A stretch of 64,000 nt of DNA from the NCBI RefSeq assembly GCF_015831345.1, contig NZ_JADWYS010000001.1, positions 1,684,118 to 1,748,117 of the forward strand, given 5' to 3'. Each line of letters starts with the position of its first letter. Within the stretch, counting starts at the first letter, position 1. Of this stretch, positions 1-8,265 are shown one piece after another. The translations under genes and the position numbers were made by a program. The notes beneath the pieces were generated by a model. The model was not told the DNA's origin. It did no database searches and saw only the letters and a list, made by a program, of their open reading frames with translations. This DNA is from Caenimonas aquaedulcis (GTDB lineage Bacteria; Pseudomonadota; Gammaproteobacteria; Burkholderiales; Burkholderiaceae_C).

Positions 1-708
1 GCGGTTGGGCTTGTCGAAATACGCGGCCACGGATTCCGCGGTCGCTGGATCGCACACGATGACGTTGCCGCCGGCCAGCGCGCCGACCTGCATCTGGCAC
101 GCGGACTCGAGGTGGTACATCAAGTCGAAGGCTTCACGCACTTGGCTGCCGCAGGTGAGCAGTCCATGGTTGCGCAGGATCATCACCTTGCGCCCGCCCA
201 GGTCACGGCCCAGGCGTTCGGCCTCGTCGTCGTTCGTCGCGGTGCCGGCGAAATCGCTGTAGGCCACGCGATCGTGGAAGCGCATGGCGTGCTGCGTGAG
301 GTTGAGCAGGCCATGGGCTTGCGCCGACACCGCGCCGCCCGCCATGGTGTGCACGTGAATCACGCACTGCACGTCGGGCCGGCGCTTGTGCAGGCCGCCG
401 TGCACGACATAGCCGGAGGGGTTGACGCCCAGGCCGGTGGGGTCATGGACGATCTTGTCGTCGAAGTTCACCGTGACCAGGTTGGACGCCGTGACTTCGT
501 CGCAGAACAGGCCGTATGCATTGATCAGGTACTGGCCGGGCTTGCCGGGAACCTTCGCGGACAGGTGCGCGTAGATCAGGTCCGTCATCTTGTACTTGGC
601 GCACAGGCGGAACGCGGCGGCCAGGTTGACGCGCTGTTCCCACTCTTCGCGCGAGACGCTGTCCCTGACTTCGGGATAGCGCAGAAGGCTATCGGGGGCT
701 GGGTTCAT
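1..708 (-). CDS. Class II aldolase/adducin-family protein (3' end cut by window)
   Basis: The product is a cytoplasmic metalloprotein of the class II aldolase/adducin fold. The 236 visible codons include the metal-ligand pair in VIHVHTMAGG (H118 and H120) and a third ligand in LRNHGLLTCG. The start at 708 has a GGAG ribosome site eight bases upstream. The gene runs off the left edge, so the C-terminus is missing. The catalytic Glu of fuculose aldolase would fall near GVNPSGYVVH, where no Glu is present, so true aldolase activity is doubtful. It is the last visible gene of the minus-strand ligase/Dpp operon and resembles the product of 23563-24345. Confidence 0.85.
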   Translation of the reverse strand, partial: MNPAPDSLLRYPEVRDSVSREEWEQRVNLAAAFRLCAKYKMTDLIYAHLSAKVPGKPGQYLINAYGLFCDEVTASNLVTVNFDDKIVHDPTGLGVNPSGYVVHGGLHKRRPDVQCVIHVHTMAGGAVSAQAHGLLNLTQHAMRFHDRVAYSDFAGTATNDDEAERLGRDLGGRKVMILRNHGLLTCGSQVREAFDLMYHLESACQMQVGALAGGNVIVCDPATAESVAAYFDKPNR

Positions 709-741
709 GTGGTGCTCCGTTGATTGCATGGGGGTTGGCGT

Positions 742-1605
742 TCAGCGCTTGCGCGACCGGACGTCGAAGAGATCCAGCACGCCTTCGCCGAGGAAGTGGA
801 AGCTGAGGACCGTCATCGTGATCAGCGCGCCCGGCAGGATGGCCATCCACGGCGCGGAGTCCAGGTAGCCTTGCGCCTGGTTGAGCATGTTCCCCCAGCT
901 GGGCGTGGGCGGCTGCACGCCGTAGCCCAGGAAGCTCACGTAGCTCTCCGCCAGGATCGCGTGCGCCACGTTGAGCGTCGCCGCGACCAGGATGGTCGGC
1001 ATGGTGTTGGGCAGCAGGACCTTGAAGATCAAGTGCGCGTCCTTGCAGCCGACGGAGCGCGCGGCCAGCGCGAACTCCCGCTCGCGCAGCGATGACACCT
1101 GCGCCTGCACGACGCGCGCGATCTCCATCCAGGAGGTGCACGCGATCAGGATGATCAGCGTCACGACGCTGGGTTGCAGCAGCGCCGACAGCGTGAGCAT
1201 CAAAAACACATTGGGGAAGCACAGGGCGACGTCGACCATGCGCATGATGGCGTTGCCGATCCAGCCGCTGTAGAAGCCCGCGAGCAGGCCCAGCGTCACG
1301 CCGATGCACACGCTCATCGCCATCGCGGCCACGCCGACCGACAGGGAGATCCGGCCTGCCACCAGCAGCCGGGCCAGCAGGTCGCGGCCCAGTTCGTCGG
1401 TGCCCGCGGGATGCACCCCGAAGGACGGCGCGAGGTGGCGGTTGACGATGTCGATCTGCGTGTCCGTCCACGGCAGCAGGAACGGGATGAACGCGCAGCT
1501 CGCGATCATCAGCACGATGAAGATCGCCGCATACAGGGCTCGCGAGCGTTTGCCGACGACCGCGCGCCGGGGCGCATCCACGCGAGGTGAAGCCAGGGTA
1601 GTCAT
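742..1605 (-). CDS. Dpp/Opp-type ABC transporter permease (DppC-like)
   Basis: This 287-residue inner-membrane permease belongs to the peptide/nickel ABC importer family. It starts with a hydrophobic helix after a basic N-terminus. It carries the family region HPAGTDELGRDLLARLL and an EAA loop (FALAARSVGCKDAHLIFKV) that docks to the ATPase. Its partner DppB gene lies 18 bases upstream in the operon and the fused ATPase further upstream. Two possible binding proteins are encoded at 10939 and 18930 on the other strand. The substrate is unknown; the catabolic neighbours argue against a simple dipeptide. Confidence 0.92.
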   Translation of the reverse strand: MTTLASPRVDAPRRAVVGKRSRALYAAIFIVLMIASCAFIPFLLPWTDTQIDIVNRHLAPSFGVHPAGTDELGRDLLARLLVAGRISLSVGVAAMAMSVCIGVTLGLLAGFYSGWIGNAIMRMVDVALCFPNVFLMLTLSALLQPSVVTLIILIACTSWMEIARVVQAQVSSLREREFALAARSVGCKDAHLIFKVLLPNTMPTILVAATLNVAHAILAESYVSFLGYGVQPPTPSWGNMLNQAQGYLDSAPWMAILPGALITMTVLSFHFLGEGVLDLFDVRSRKR

Positions 1606-1623
1606 GGGGAGTTCCTGCGGGCT

Positions 1624-2574
1624 TTAGTTGGGACGCACACGGGGATCGGCGATCGCGTAGCCGAGGTCGGCGAGCAGGCTGCCCAGGAGCGTGAGCACCG
1701 CGGTCAGCATCAGCACGCCGAGGACGACGGGGTAGTCGCGGTAGTTCAGCGAGTCCATGAAGAGCCGCCCCATGCCGGGCCAGGTGAACACGGTTTCGGT
1801 GACGAGGGCGCCGCCGAGCTGCGCGGGGATGTGCATGCCCGCGATCGAGATCATGGGAAGCAGCGAGTTGGGCAGCACGTGGCGCCAGAGGACCTGCGCC
1901 TGCGACAGGCCCTTGGCCCGCGCCGTGCGGATGTAGTCCTGCGAGAACGCGTCGATCACCGAGGCGCGCATGTAGCGGCTCCAGACCGCCACGTGCACCA
2001 TGGCGAGCACCAGCGCCGGCATGAGAAGGTGCGACAGCAGGTCGACGAAGGACCCATCCCCCGGCGTCTCGCGGTTGCCCGGCGGCAGCCACCCCAGCTT
2101 GACGGAGAACAGGTAGATGGCGACCAGGCCCAGCCAGAAGGTGGGAATGGACACCAGCGTCACGAAGAGCACGGAGGTCGCGGTGTCGAATCTGCCGCCG
2201 CGCCGCACGCCGCTCATCACGCCGATCCAGGTCCCCAGCACGACGGCGATGCCGGTCGAGGTGAGCATGAGCAGGAAGGTGGCGCCCAGCCGGGACGCGA
2301 TGATCTCCAGTACCGGCAAATGGTCACGGTAGGAGCGGCCCCAGTCGCCTTCTAGCAGGTGGCCGAGCCAACGCAGGTATTGCACGGGCAGCGGATCGTC
2401 CAGGCCCATCTGCGTGCCGAGCCGCTTGAGATCCTCCTGCGACAGGTCGCCGGTGGCCGCGAGCATCGACAGCGGGCCGCCCGGCGCCAGGTTCAGGATC
2501 GAGAAGCCGATCACCGAGACGCCGAGAAGGAGCAGGAGGGCGACGGCGATTCGCCGTGCGAGAAACGAGCTCAT
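1624..2574 (-). CDS. Dpp/Opp-type ABC transporter permease (DppB-like)
   Basis: This is the 316-residue partner permease of DppC. The N-terminal helix (FLARRIAVALLLLLGVSVI) is typical of DppB. The EAA loop reads YIRTARAKGLSQAQVLWRHV, and the C-terminus ends in the usual DPRVRPN. The start codon overlaps the stop of the upstream DUF35 gene by ATGA, so the two are probably translationally coupled. Length and motifs are normal for the family. Confidence 0.93.
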   Translation of the reverse strand: MSSFLARRIAVALLLLLGVSVIGFSILNLAPGGPLSMLAATGDLSQEDLKRLGTQMGLDDPLPVQYLRWLGHLLEGDWGRSYRDHLPVLEIIASRLGATFLLMLTSTGIAVVLGTWIGVMSGVRRGGRFDTATSVLFVTLVSIPTFWLGLVAIYLFSVKLGWLPPGNRETPGDGSFVDLLSHLLMPALVLAMVHVAVWSRYMRASVIDAFSQDYIRTARAKGLSQAQVLWRHVLPNSLLPMISIAGMHIPAQLGGALVTETVFTWPGMGRLFMDSLNYRDYPVVLGVLMLTAVLTLLGSLLADLGYAIADPRVRPN

Positions 2575-2996
2575 GATGCGTCCTTTCCGGAAGGGGCGAG
2601 CGAGTAGACGGGCAAGGGATAGCGCTCCCGGTCCGCGTCGCGTGCGAGCCTGACCCTACCGCCGATCGCCACCTGGTCACGGTCGTCGCCGACGATCAGC
2701 GTGATCAGTTGCGGGCCGTCGTCGGTCCGCACGGACGCCAGCGTGACAGTGGTGCCGAGCTGCCGGAACGCTTCGTCGACGCCGCGATGCACGACGGAAA
2801 AACTGATGACCGTGCCCTCGCCCGCCGAAGGCCGGTTCTCCATCCGGCTGGACCAGCAGGAAGGGCAGATCCTGCGCGGATAGTAGGTGACGGCCGCGCA
2901 CTGCGTGCAGTGCTGCAGCAGCAACTCGCCGTGCGCGTGCCAGGCCTGCAGCATCTCGCGGTTGACGGCGTCTTCGGTGGGCTTCGGAAACTCCAT
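2571..2996 (-). CDS. Zn-ribbon OB-fold protein (DUF35), partner of thiolase-like protein
   Basis: This 141-residue protein has an N-terminal helix, a rubredoxin-like zinc ribbon with C30, C33, C44 and C47 (HCTQCAAV and ICPSCW), and an OB-fold from about residue 55 (GEGTVISFSVVH). Members of this family (for example ChsH2 and acetyl-CoA-synthase-associated proteins) bind acyl-CoA and form complexes with thiolase-like enzymes. The thiolase-like gene lies one base upstream, which supports a two-protein complex. It may act as the acyl-CoA-binding subunit of an aldol-lyase or thiolase. Confidence 0.88.
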   Translation of the reverse strand: MEFPKPTEDAVNREMLQAWHAHGELLLQHCTQCAAVTYYPRRICPSCWSSRMENRPSAGEGTVISFSVVHRGVDEAFRQLGTTVTLASVRTDDGPQLITLIVGDDRDQVAIGGRVRLARDADRERYPLPVYSLAPSGKDAS

Positions 2997-2997
2997 G

Positions 2998-4152
2998 TCA
3001 CTTCCCCGCTTTCTGAAGAATCAATGCACTGGCCGACAGGCCGTGCCCGTAAGACACCATGCCGAATCCGCTGACGAGGCCGGTGCGGGCATCCTCGACC
3101 TGCCGCTCGCCGGCTTCGCCGCACAGCTGGCACACCGTCTCCAGCACGCCGATCAATCCGCCACCGCCCGCCGTCGCCGCGCAGGAGAGCTGGCCGCCGC
3201 CGGTGTTGAGCGGAAAGCTGCCGTCGAACGTGAGGGTGTGGCGATCCAGGAATGCACCGACTTCGCCCTTGCCGCAAAAGCCGAGGTCTTCCATCTGGAT
3301 GGACACCATGATGGGATAGTCGTCATAGAGCTGCACCAGGTCCAGCTCGTCGTGGGATACACCCGCTTCGCTGAAGAGGCGCTCGCGAAACGCCGCCCAG
3401 CCCCCGCTGAGCGGCGTGATCTCGCCGGGCAGGTGGTTGTGCTTCTGGAAGCCCGAGAGGATGCGCACGCCCTTGCCGGGCCGCGCGCGATCCAGCGGCG
3501 CCACCAGGATGGCGTCCGCGCCGGACGCGGGCATCGGGCAGTCGTACAGGCGAAGCGGATCCGCGATCATCCGCGCGTTGAGGTAATCGTCCAGCGTCAG
3601 TTCCTTCCTGAACAGGGACTGGGGATTGCGCAGCGCGTTGTAGCGCTGGGCCACGGCGATGCGCCCGAGCTGCTCGCGCTTCGTGCCGAACTCGTGCATG
3701 TGGCGGCGCTGGATCATTGAGAAGAATCCGTTCATGCCGCCGAAGTTCAGCGGCGCCGCGTAATTGGCCACCGCCTGGTTGAAGCGCGAGATGAGGTGGC
3801 GGAAGTCGTCCATCGTCCGGCTGTCGCCGCCCAGGCACAGCACGCAGTTGGCGACGCCCGACTCCACGGCACGCACCGCCTCCATCACCGAGATCACCGG
3901 GCCCGCACTGGCGGCCGAAAAGAAGTGCGCCCAGTTCAGCTCCAGCCCGAGGTACTCGCCGAGCGTGGCGGCGTTGTCGGGCGGCGCGTGGAACGAGCTG
4001 AGCGCGATGCCGTCGATCTCCGACTTCGCGATGCCCGCGCTGGCCAGGCACGCCGCCGCGGCGTCCGCCAGGTAGGCGAAAGTGGGCTGGCTGCCATTCT
4101 TCTCATAGGCGGAGCTGCCATACCCGATGATGCCGACGTCGTCCGATTTCAT
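2998..4152 (-). CDS. Thiolase-like (SCP2/lipid-transfer type) protein, probable aldolase
   Basis: This 384-residue protein has the thiolase fold of the lipid-transfer-protein subfamily. The N-terminal half contains GIIGYGSSAYEKNGSQP. The nucleophile region reads FFSAASAGP (residues 77-85) and lacks the catalytic Cys of thiolases. The usual GHP motif is replaced in NTGGGQLSCAATAGG. Tyrosines Y276 (LVQLYDDYP) and Y368 (MVSYGHG) lie roughly where the catalytic tyrosines of the steroid side-chain aldolase Ltp2 are expected; this correspondence is inferred without alignment. With its DUF35 neighbour it may cleave a beta-hydroxyacyl-CoA by a retro-aldol reaction instead of thiolysis. Confidence 0.85.
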   Translation of the reverse strand: MKSDDVGIIGYGSSAYEKNGSQPTFAYLADAAAACLASAGIAKSEIDGIALSSFHAPPDNAATLGEYLGLELNWAHFFSAASAGPVISVMEAVRAVESGVANCVLCLGGDSRTMDDFRHLISRFNQAVANYAAPLNFGGMNGFFSMIQRRHMHEFGTKREQLGRIAVAQRYNALRNPQSLFRKELTLDDYLNARMIADPLRLYDCPMPASGADAILVAPLDRARPGKGVRILSGFQKHNHLPGEITPLSGGWAAFRERLFSEAGVSHDELDLVQLYDDYPIMVSIQMEDLGFCGKGEVGAFLDRHTLTFDGSFPLNTGGGQLSCAATAGGGGLIGVLETVCQLCGEAGERQVEDARTGLVSGFGMVSYGHGLSASALILQKAGK

Positions 4153-4158
4153 CCGTGA

Positions 4159-5787
4159 TTACCTTTGCTTTTCCGGTCTCGCGTCGAACACGTCGGCGGT
4201 GATCGCCCGCATGTTCCTCAGGCCCGGCTTGTCGATTTTTCCGGTGGGTGTCTTGGGCAGCACATCGAGGAACTGCACGTAGCGCGGCACCTTGAAGGGC
4301 GAAAGCGCCGCCTCGCAGGCCCGCACGATCTCCTGCACGGAGAGCTGCGCGCCACGCGCGCCGGGCGCGCGGGCCACGACGACCTTGACCTCCTCGCCGC
4401 GCAGCGGGTCGGGCACCGGCACGGCCGCGGCTTCGAGCACGCCGTCGATCGCGTTGACGGTGAGCTCGACCTCCGCGGCCGAGATGTTTTCGCCGCTGCG
4501 GCGGATCACGTCCTTGATGCGCCCCAGCATGTAGTAGTAGCCGTCCTCGTCCCGCTTGAAGAGATCGCCGGTCTTGAACCACTCGCCGTCGAACGCATCG
4601 CGGCTGGCCTTCGGGTCGCCGTAGTAGCCCGAAAACATGCCGGGCCCCGCGACCCACAGCTCGCCGGCCTCGCCGGTGTCCACGTCCTTGCCGGCGCGCA
4701 CGATCCTGCAGCGCCGGAACGGTACCGGCAGGCCGCACGAACCCGAACCCACCATGCTGGTGTCGCTCACCGGCATCGCGAGCACCGAGCCCACTTCGGT
4801 CATCCCGTAGATCTCCCGCACCGGCACGCCGAACATCCGTTCCATCCCCGCATGCACTTCCTTGGCGAGCCCGTAGGTCGTGAGCCAGCGCAGCGACGAC
4901 TGCAAGAGCCGCGGGTCGGGTTCGAGCTTGGCGACGGGATACGTGACGGCGCAGGTGTCGATGCCATGCTCGACGATCCGGTCGAAGAGGCGGCTCAGGC
5001 TGAACTTGCGCGCGACGAAAAGCGTGGTGCCGCAGTACATCGACATCATCACGCGCCAGAGCGGGCCCAGGTAGAACATGGGCGAGTCGATCAGCATGCG
5101 GCGCGGCGCGGGCCCCACGCACGAGCGCGCCTTGCCCAGCGTCAGCCAGAAGCGGTGCGAGAGCATGCAGGCCTTGGGCACGCCGCTGGAACCCGACGTG
5201 AACTGGATGCTGGCGATGTCGTCCAGCGTCGCCGCGTCCCCGGACAGCTCCGAGTCGCTCTGCAGCAGCGTGTCGAAATCGATGGCCGCCGGAAGTGATG
5301 CCTGCGAAGCCGGCGCGTCATGGACGAACAGGCACCCGGGACGCATCTGCGCGCCGGCGGGCAATTCGCGATACGTGTCGAGGTAGGCCGCATCGATCAG
5401 CAGGAAGCGCGCATCCGTGCCTTGCAGCATGCGGGCGAGTTCGCCACCGGTGCTGGCGGTGTTGATCATCACCGCCACCGCGCCGAGGCGGCACAGCGCG
5501 ATCCAGGCGATCAGGAAGCCCGGCGCGTTGGGCAGCATCACCGCCACGTGCGTGCCCTTGCGGACGCCGGCAGCGCGCAGGTGCTGTGCGCAGACGCGCG
5601 TCAGGCGGGCCAGCTGCGCATAGCTCAGCGAGGCGCCGTCGCCCTCGATGGTGTTCCAGAAGGACCGGTCGGGATGCGCCGCGGCGGCGCTGTCCAGCAG
5701 CGCCGCGATGCTGGGCGGCAGCGGCTCGTGTTCGACGATGGCCCACTCGGCCGGCCGCTTGCCCGTCGCTGTGGCGGTCACGGTCAT
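4159..5787 (-). CDS. AMP-forming acyl-CoA ligase (ANL superfamily)
   Basis: This 542-residue ligase activates a carboxylic acid to its acyl-CoA with ATP. The P-loop reads FTSGSSGVPKACMLSH. The A5-type segment is EIYGMTEVGSVLAMP. The C-terminal lysine motif LPKTPTGKIDKPGLR is intact. The start at 5787 overlaps the stop of the upstream ATPase gene (ATGA), which fixes it against a longer in-frame extension. It is the second ligase in this operon, and its product could feed the thiolase-like/DUF35 pair. Confidence 0.9.
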   Translation of the reverse strand: MTVTATATGKRPAEWAIVEHEPLPPSIAALLDSAAAAHPDRSFWNTIEGDGASLSYAQLARLTRVCAQHLRAAGVRKGTHVAVMLPNAPGFLIAWIALCRLGAVAVMINTASTGGELARMLQGTDARFLLIDAAYLDTYRELPAGAQMRPGCLFVHDAPASQASLPAAIDFDTLLQSDSELSGDAATLDDIASIQFTSGSSGVPKACMLSHRFWLTLGKARSCVGPAPRRMLIDSPMFYLGPLWRVMMSMYCGTTLFVARKFSLSRLFDRIVEHGIDTCAVTYPVAKLEPDPRLLQSSLRWLTTYGLAKEVHAGMERMFGVPVREIYGMTEVGSVLAMPVSDTSMVGSGSCGLPVPFRRCRIVRAGKDVDTGEAGELWVAGPGMFSGYYGDPKASRDAFDGEWFKTGDLFKRDEDGYYYMLGRIKDVIRRSGENISAAEVELTVNAIDGVLEAAAVPVPDPLRGEEVKVVVARAPGARGAQLSVQEIVRACEAALSPFKVPRYVQFLDVLPKTPTGKIDKPGLRNMRAITADVFDARPEKQR

Positions 5788-7457
5788 GCGGCCTCTTCGG
5801 CGACGACGCGTGCGGCCTCGCGCAGCGGCATCATGTCGTGACCCGGGACGGACGCCAGCAAGGCCTTCGTGTAGGCGTGCCGCGGCGATGACAGCAGGTC
5901 GCGCGTGTCCTGCAGCTCCACCAGCTTGCCCTTCTGCATGACGGCGATCCGGTCGCACATCTGCGCCGCCACACGGAGGTCGTGCGTGACGAACAGGATG
6001 GCCAGGCCCATGCGGGCCTGCACCTCGCGCAGCAGCTGCAGCACCTGGTACTGCACGGACACGTCCAGCGCGGAGACGGCCTCGTCGGCGATCAGGACGT
6101 CGGGGTTCAGGGCCAGCGCGCGCGCGATGCCCACGCGCTGGCGCTGCCCGCCCGAGAATTCGTGTGGATAGCGGTCCACCGCAGCGGGCTGCAGGCCCAC
6201 CAGTTCCAGGAGCTCGATGCTGCGCGCCCGCGCCTGCGCCGTCGACGCGCCATTGGCGATCATCCCTTCGGAAATGCTGGCACCCACCGTCCGGCGCTGG
6301 TCCAGCGATCCGAAGGGGTCCTGGAACACCATCTGCACCCTGCGGCGCTGCGGCCGAAGCTCGCGCAGCGACAGGTTGTCGATCTGCAGGTCGCCGACGC
6401 GGATGGTGCCGGTGTCGGGCTCGATCAGCCGGATCACGCAACGCCCGACGGTCGATTTGCCGGAACCCGATTCGCCCACCAGGCCAAGCGTCTCGCCGCG
6501 GCGGATCGCGAAGCTCACATCCGACACCGCGTGCACCGTGCGCTTGGCGGCGAACATCTGGCGCTGCCCGTACGTCTTGTTCAGGTTGCTGACCACCAAC
6601 GCCTCTTCCTCCGGCAAGCGCCTGGCGGGCGGGGGCACCATGGTGGGCACCGCGTCCAGCAGCTGCCGGGTATAGGCGTGTTGGGGATTGCCCAGCACTT
6701 CCCGCGCGCTGCCCTCCTCCACCCGCTCGCCGTGGCGCATCACGATGACGCGGTCGGCAATCTCGCGCACCACGCCGAAGTCGTGGGTGATGAACATCAC
6801 GGCCATGTGGTGGCGCTCGCGCAGGTCGGCGATCAGCTTGAGGATCTGCGCCTGCGTCGTCACGTCCAGCGCCGTGGTGGGCTCGTCGGCGATCAGCAGC
6901 CTGGGCTCGAGCGCCAGCGCCATGGCGATGACGACGCGCTGGCGCTGGCCGCCCGACAGCTCGTGCGGAAACGCGCGGATGATCCGGGCCGGCTCGGGCA
7001 GGCCTACTTCCGTGATGAGCTCCATCGCCTTGGCGGTGCGGCTGGCTCGGCTGCCTTGCCCGTGCACTTCCAGCACTTCCCTGATCTGGTCGCCGATGCG
7101 CATCACCGGGTTCAGCGCGGTGAGCGGCTCCTGGAAGATCATGCCGATGTCGCGCCCGCGCACGCCGCGCATTTGCGCCTCGGTCAGCGCCGCGAGGTTC
7201 TGCCCGTTGAGGCGGATGGCGCCCCCGCTCATGCGCACGCCCTCCGGCAGCAGCCGCATGGTGGCCAGCGCCGCCAGCGATTTGCCCGAACCGGACTCGC
7301 CCACGATGCAGGTGGTCTGGCCGGGGTAGATCCGGATGTCGAGGTTCTTCGCGGCATGGGACCGGTCGGCCCCCGCAGGCAACTCGATCGACAGGCCCTC
7401 GATCTCCAGGACAGGCGCCGTGGAAGCCTGCACCGTCCGCATGGAAGCGCTCGTCAT
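5784..7457 (-). CDS. Fused dual ATP-binding protein of Dpp/Opp-type ABC transporter (DppD-DppF)
   Basis: This 557-residue protein has two complete ABC ATPase domains. Domain 1 has Walker A GESGSGKS, signature LSGGQRQRV and Walker B LLIADEPTTALD. Domain 2 repeats these as GESGSGKST, FSGGQRQRV and VLIADEAVSALD. It powers the DppBC permeases encoded downstream. The start at 7457 is chosen because an AGGA ribosome site overlaps the stop codon of the upstream hydratase gene; a longer start 48 bases upstream lies inside that gene. Confidence 0.93.
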   Translation of the reverse strand: MTSASMRTVQASTAPVLEIEGLSIELPAGADRSHAAKNLDIRIYPGQTTCIVGESGSGKSLAALATMRLLPEGVRMSGGAIRLNGQNLAALTEAQMRGVRGRDIGMIFQEPLTALNPVMRIGDQIREVLEVHGQGSRASRTAKAMELITEVGLPEPARIIRAFPHELSGGQRQRVVIAMALALEPRLLIADEPTTALDVTTQAQILKLIADLRERHHMAVMFITHDFGVVREIADRVIVMRHGERVEEGSAREVLGNPQHAYTRQLLDAVPTMVPPPARRLPEEEALVVSNLNKTYGQRQMFAAKRTVHAVSDVSFAIRRGETLGLVGESGSGKSTVGRCVIRLIEPDTGTIRVGDLQIDNLSLRELRPQRRRVQMVFQDPFGSLDQRRTVGASISEGMIANGASTAQARARSIELLELVGLQPAAVDRYPHEFSGGQRQRVGIARALALNPDVLIADEAVSALDVSVQYQVLQLLREVQARMGLAILFVTHDLRVAAQMCDRIAVMQKGKLVELQDTRDLLSSPRHAYTKALLASVPGHDMMPLREAARVVAEEAA

Positions 7458-7467
7458 GCCGGCCGTC

Positions 7468-8265
7468 CTATGCGTTGACGTCGGCGGCGGGCAGCGCGCC
7501 GCCACGGGCCTTGTAGAAGGCTTCGACCATGCGCTGCGGTTCGTTGCTGTCGTAGGACTTGCGGTGCGCGCGCACGGCCGCCTCGATGGTTTCCAGGAAC
7601 GAAGGCTCGGACATCTCGCGAAAACGCGCCTTGTCCAGGCGCAGGGCGACGGGCGGCTTCATCCCCAGTTCGTCGGCGATCTCCACCGCGCGCTCCAGCA
7701 CCTCGTGTTGCGGGACGATGTGATGCACCAGGCCGAGGCGGTGGGCCTCGTCGGCGTCCATCAGGCGGCCCGTGAGGGTGAGCTCGATCGTGCGGGACAT
7801 GCCGAGCATGAGGTTCATGATCCACGGACCGGTGATGCTGGCAATGCCGGAATTGATTTCCGGCTGGCCCATGCGCACGCCCGCGTGGGCCACGCGCACA
7901 TCGCCCATCAGGCACGCCTGGAAGGCCGAGCCCGCGGCGATGCCGTTGAGCGCCATGACCAGCGGCTTGGGAAAACTGCGCAGCACGGTGTAGAACACGC
8001 CCCATCCACGGATCCACACCTCCGAGTCGTCGGCGTTGAATCCGTGCGCCTCGCCCAGGTCCTGGCCGGCGCAGAACGCGCGCTCGCCCGTGCCCGTGAG
8101 CACCACGGCGCGCACGTCGGCGTCGGTTTCGAATGCCTTCATCGCGGCCATGATGTCGCTGCGCATGGCGACTGTCCACGCGTTGAGCTTGTCGGGGCGG
8201 TTGAGGCGGATGACGCCCACGGCGCCGCGTCGCTCGACGACGATGAGCTTATCTGGATTGGACAT
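7468..8265 (-). CDS. Enoyl-CoA hydratase/isomerase family protein
   Basis: This 265-residue crotonase-fold protein shows the CoA-binding and oxyanion region FCAGQDLGEA and GIAAGSAFQACLMGD. The second catalytic Glu of enoyl-CoA hydratase is present (MGQPEINSG), but the first Glu position (GGGCE in the rat enzyme) appears to be Gln in AFQACL. The reaction may therefore be isomerisation, hydrolysis or a non-standard hydration. An AGGAG ribosome site precedes the start, and the gene overlaps the end of the upstream ligase gene by 17 bases. Confidence 0.9.
   Translation of the reverse strand: MSNPDKLIVVERRGAVGVIRLNRPDKLNAWTVAMRSDIMAAMKAFETDADVRAVVLTGTGERAFCAGQDLGEAHGFNADDSEVWIRGWGVFYTVLRSFPKPLVMALNGIAAGSAFQACLMGDVRVAHAGVRMGQPEINSGIASITGPWIMNLMLGMSRTIELTLTGRLMDADEAHRLGLVHHIVPQHEVLERAVEIADELGMKPPVALRLDKARFREMSEPSFLETIEAAVRAHRKSYDSNEPQRMVEAFYKARGGALPAADVNA

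Noticed and set aside
5982-7478. A 498-codon open frame on the plus strand
   Set aside because: It is antisense to the fused Dpp ATPase, which has two complete sets of ABC motifs.
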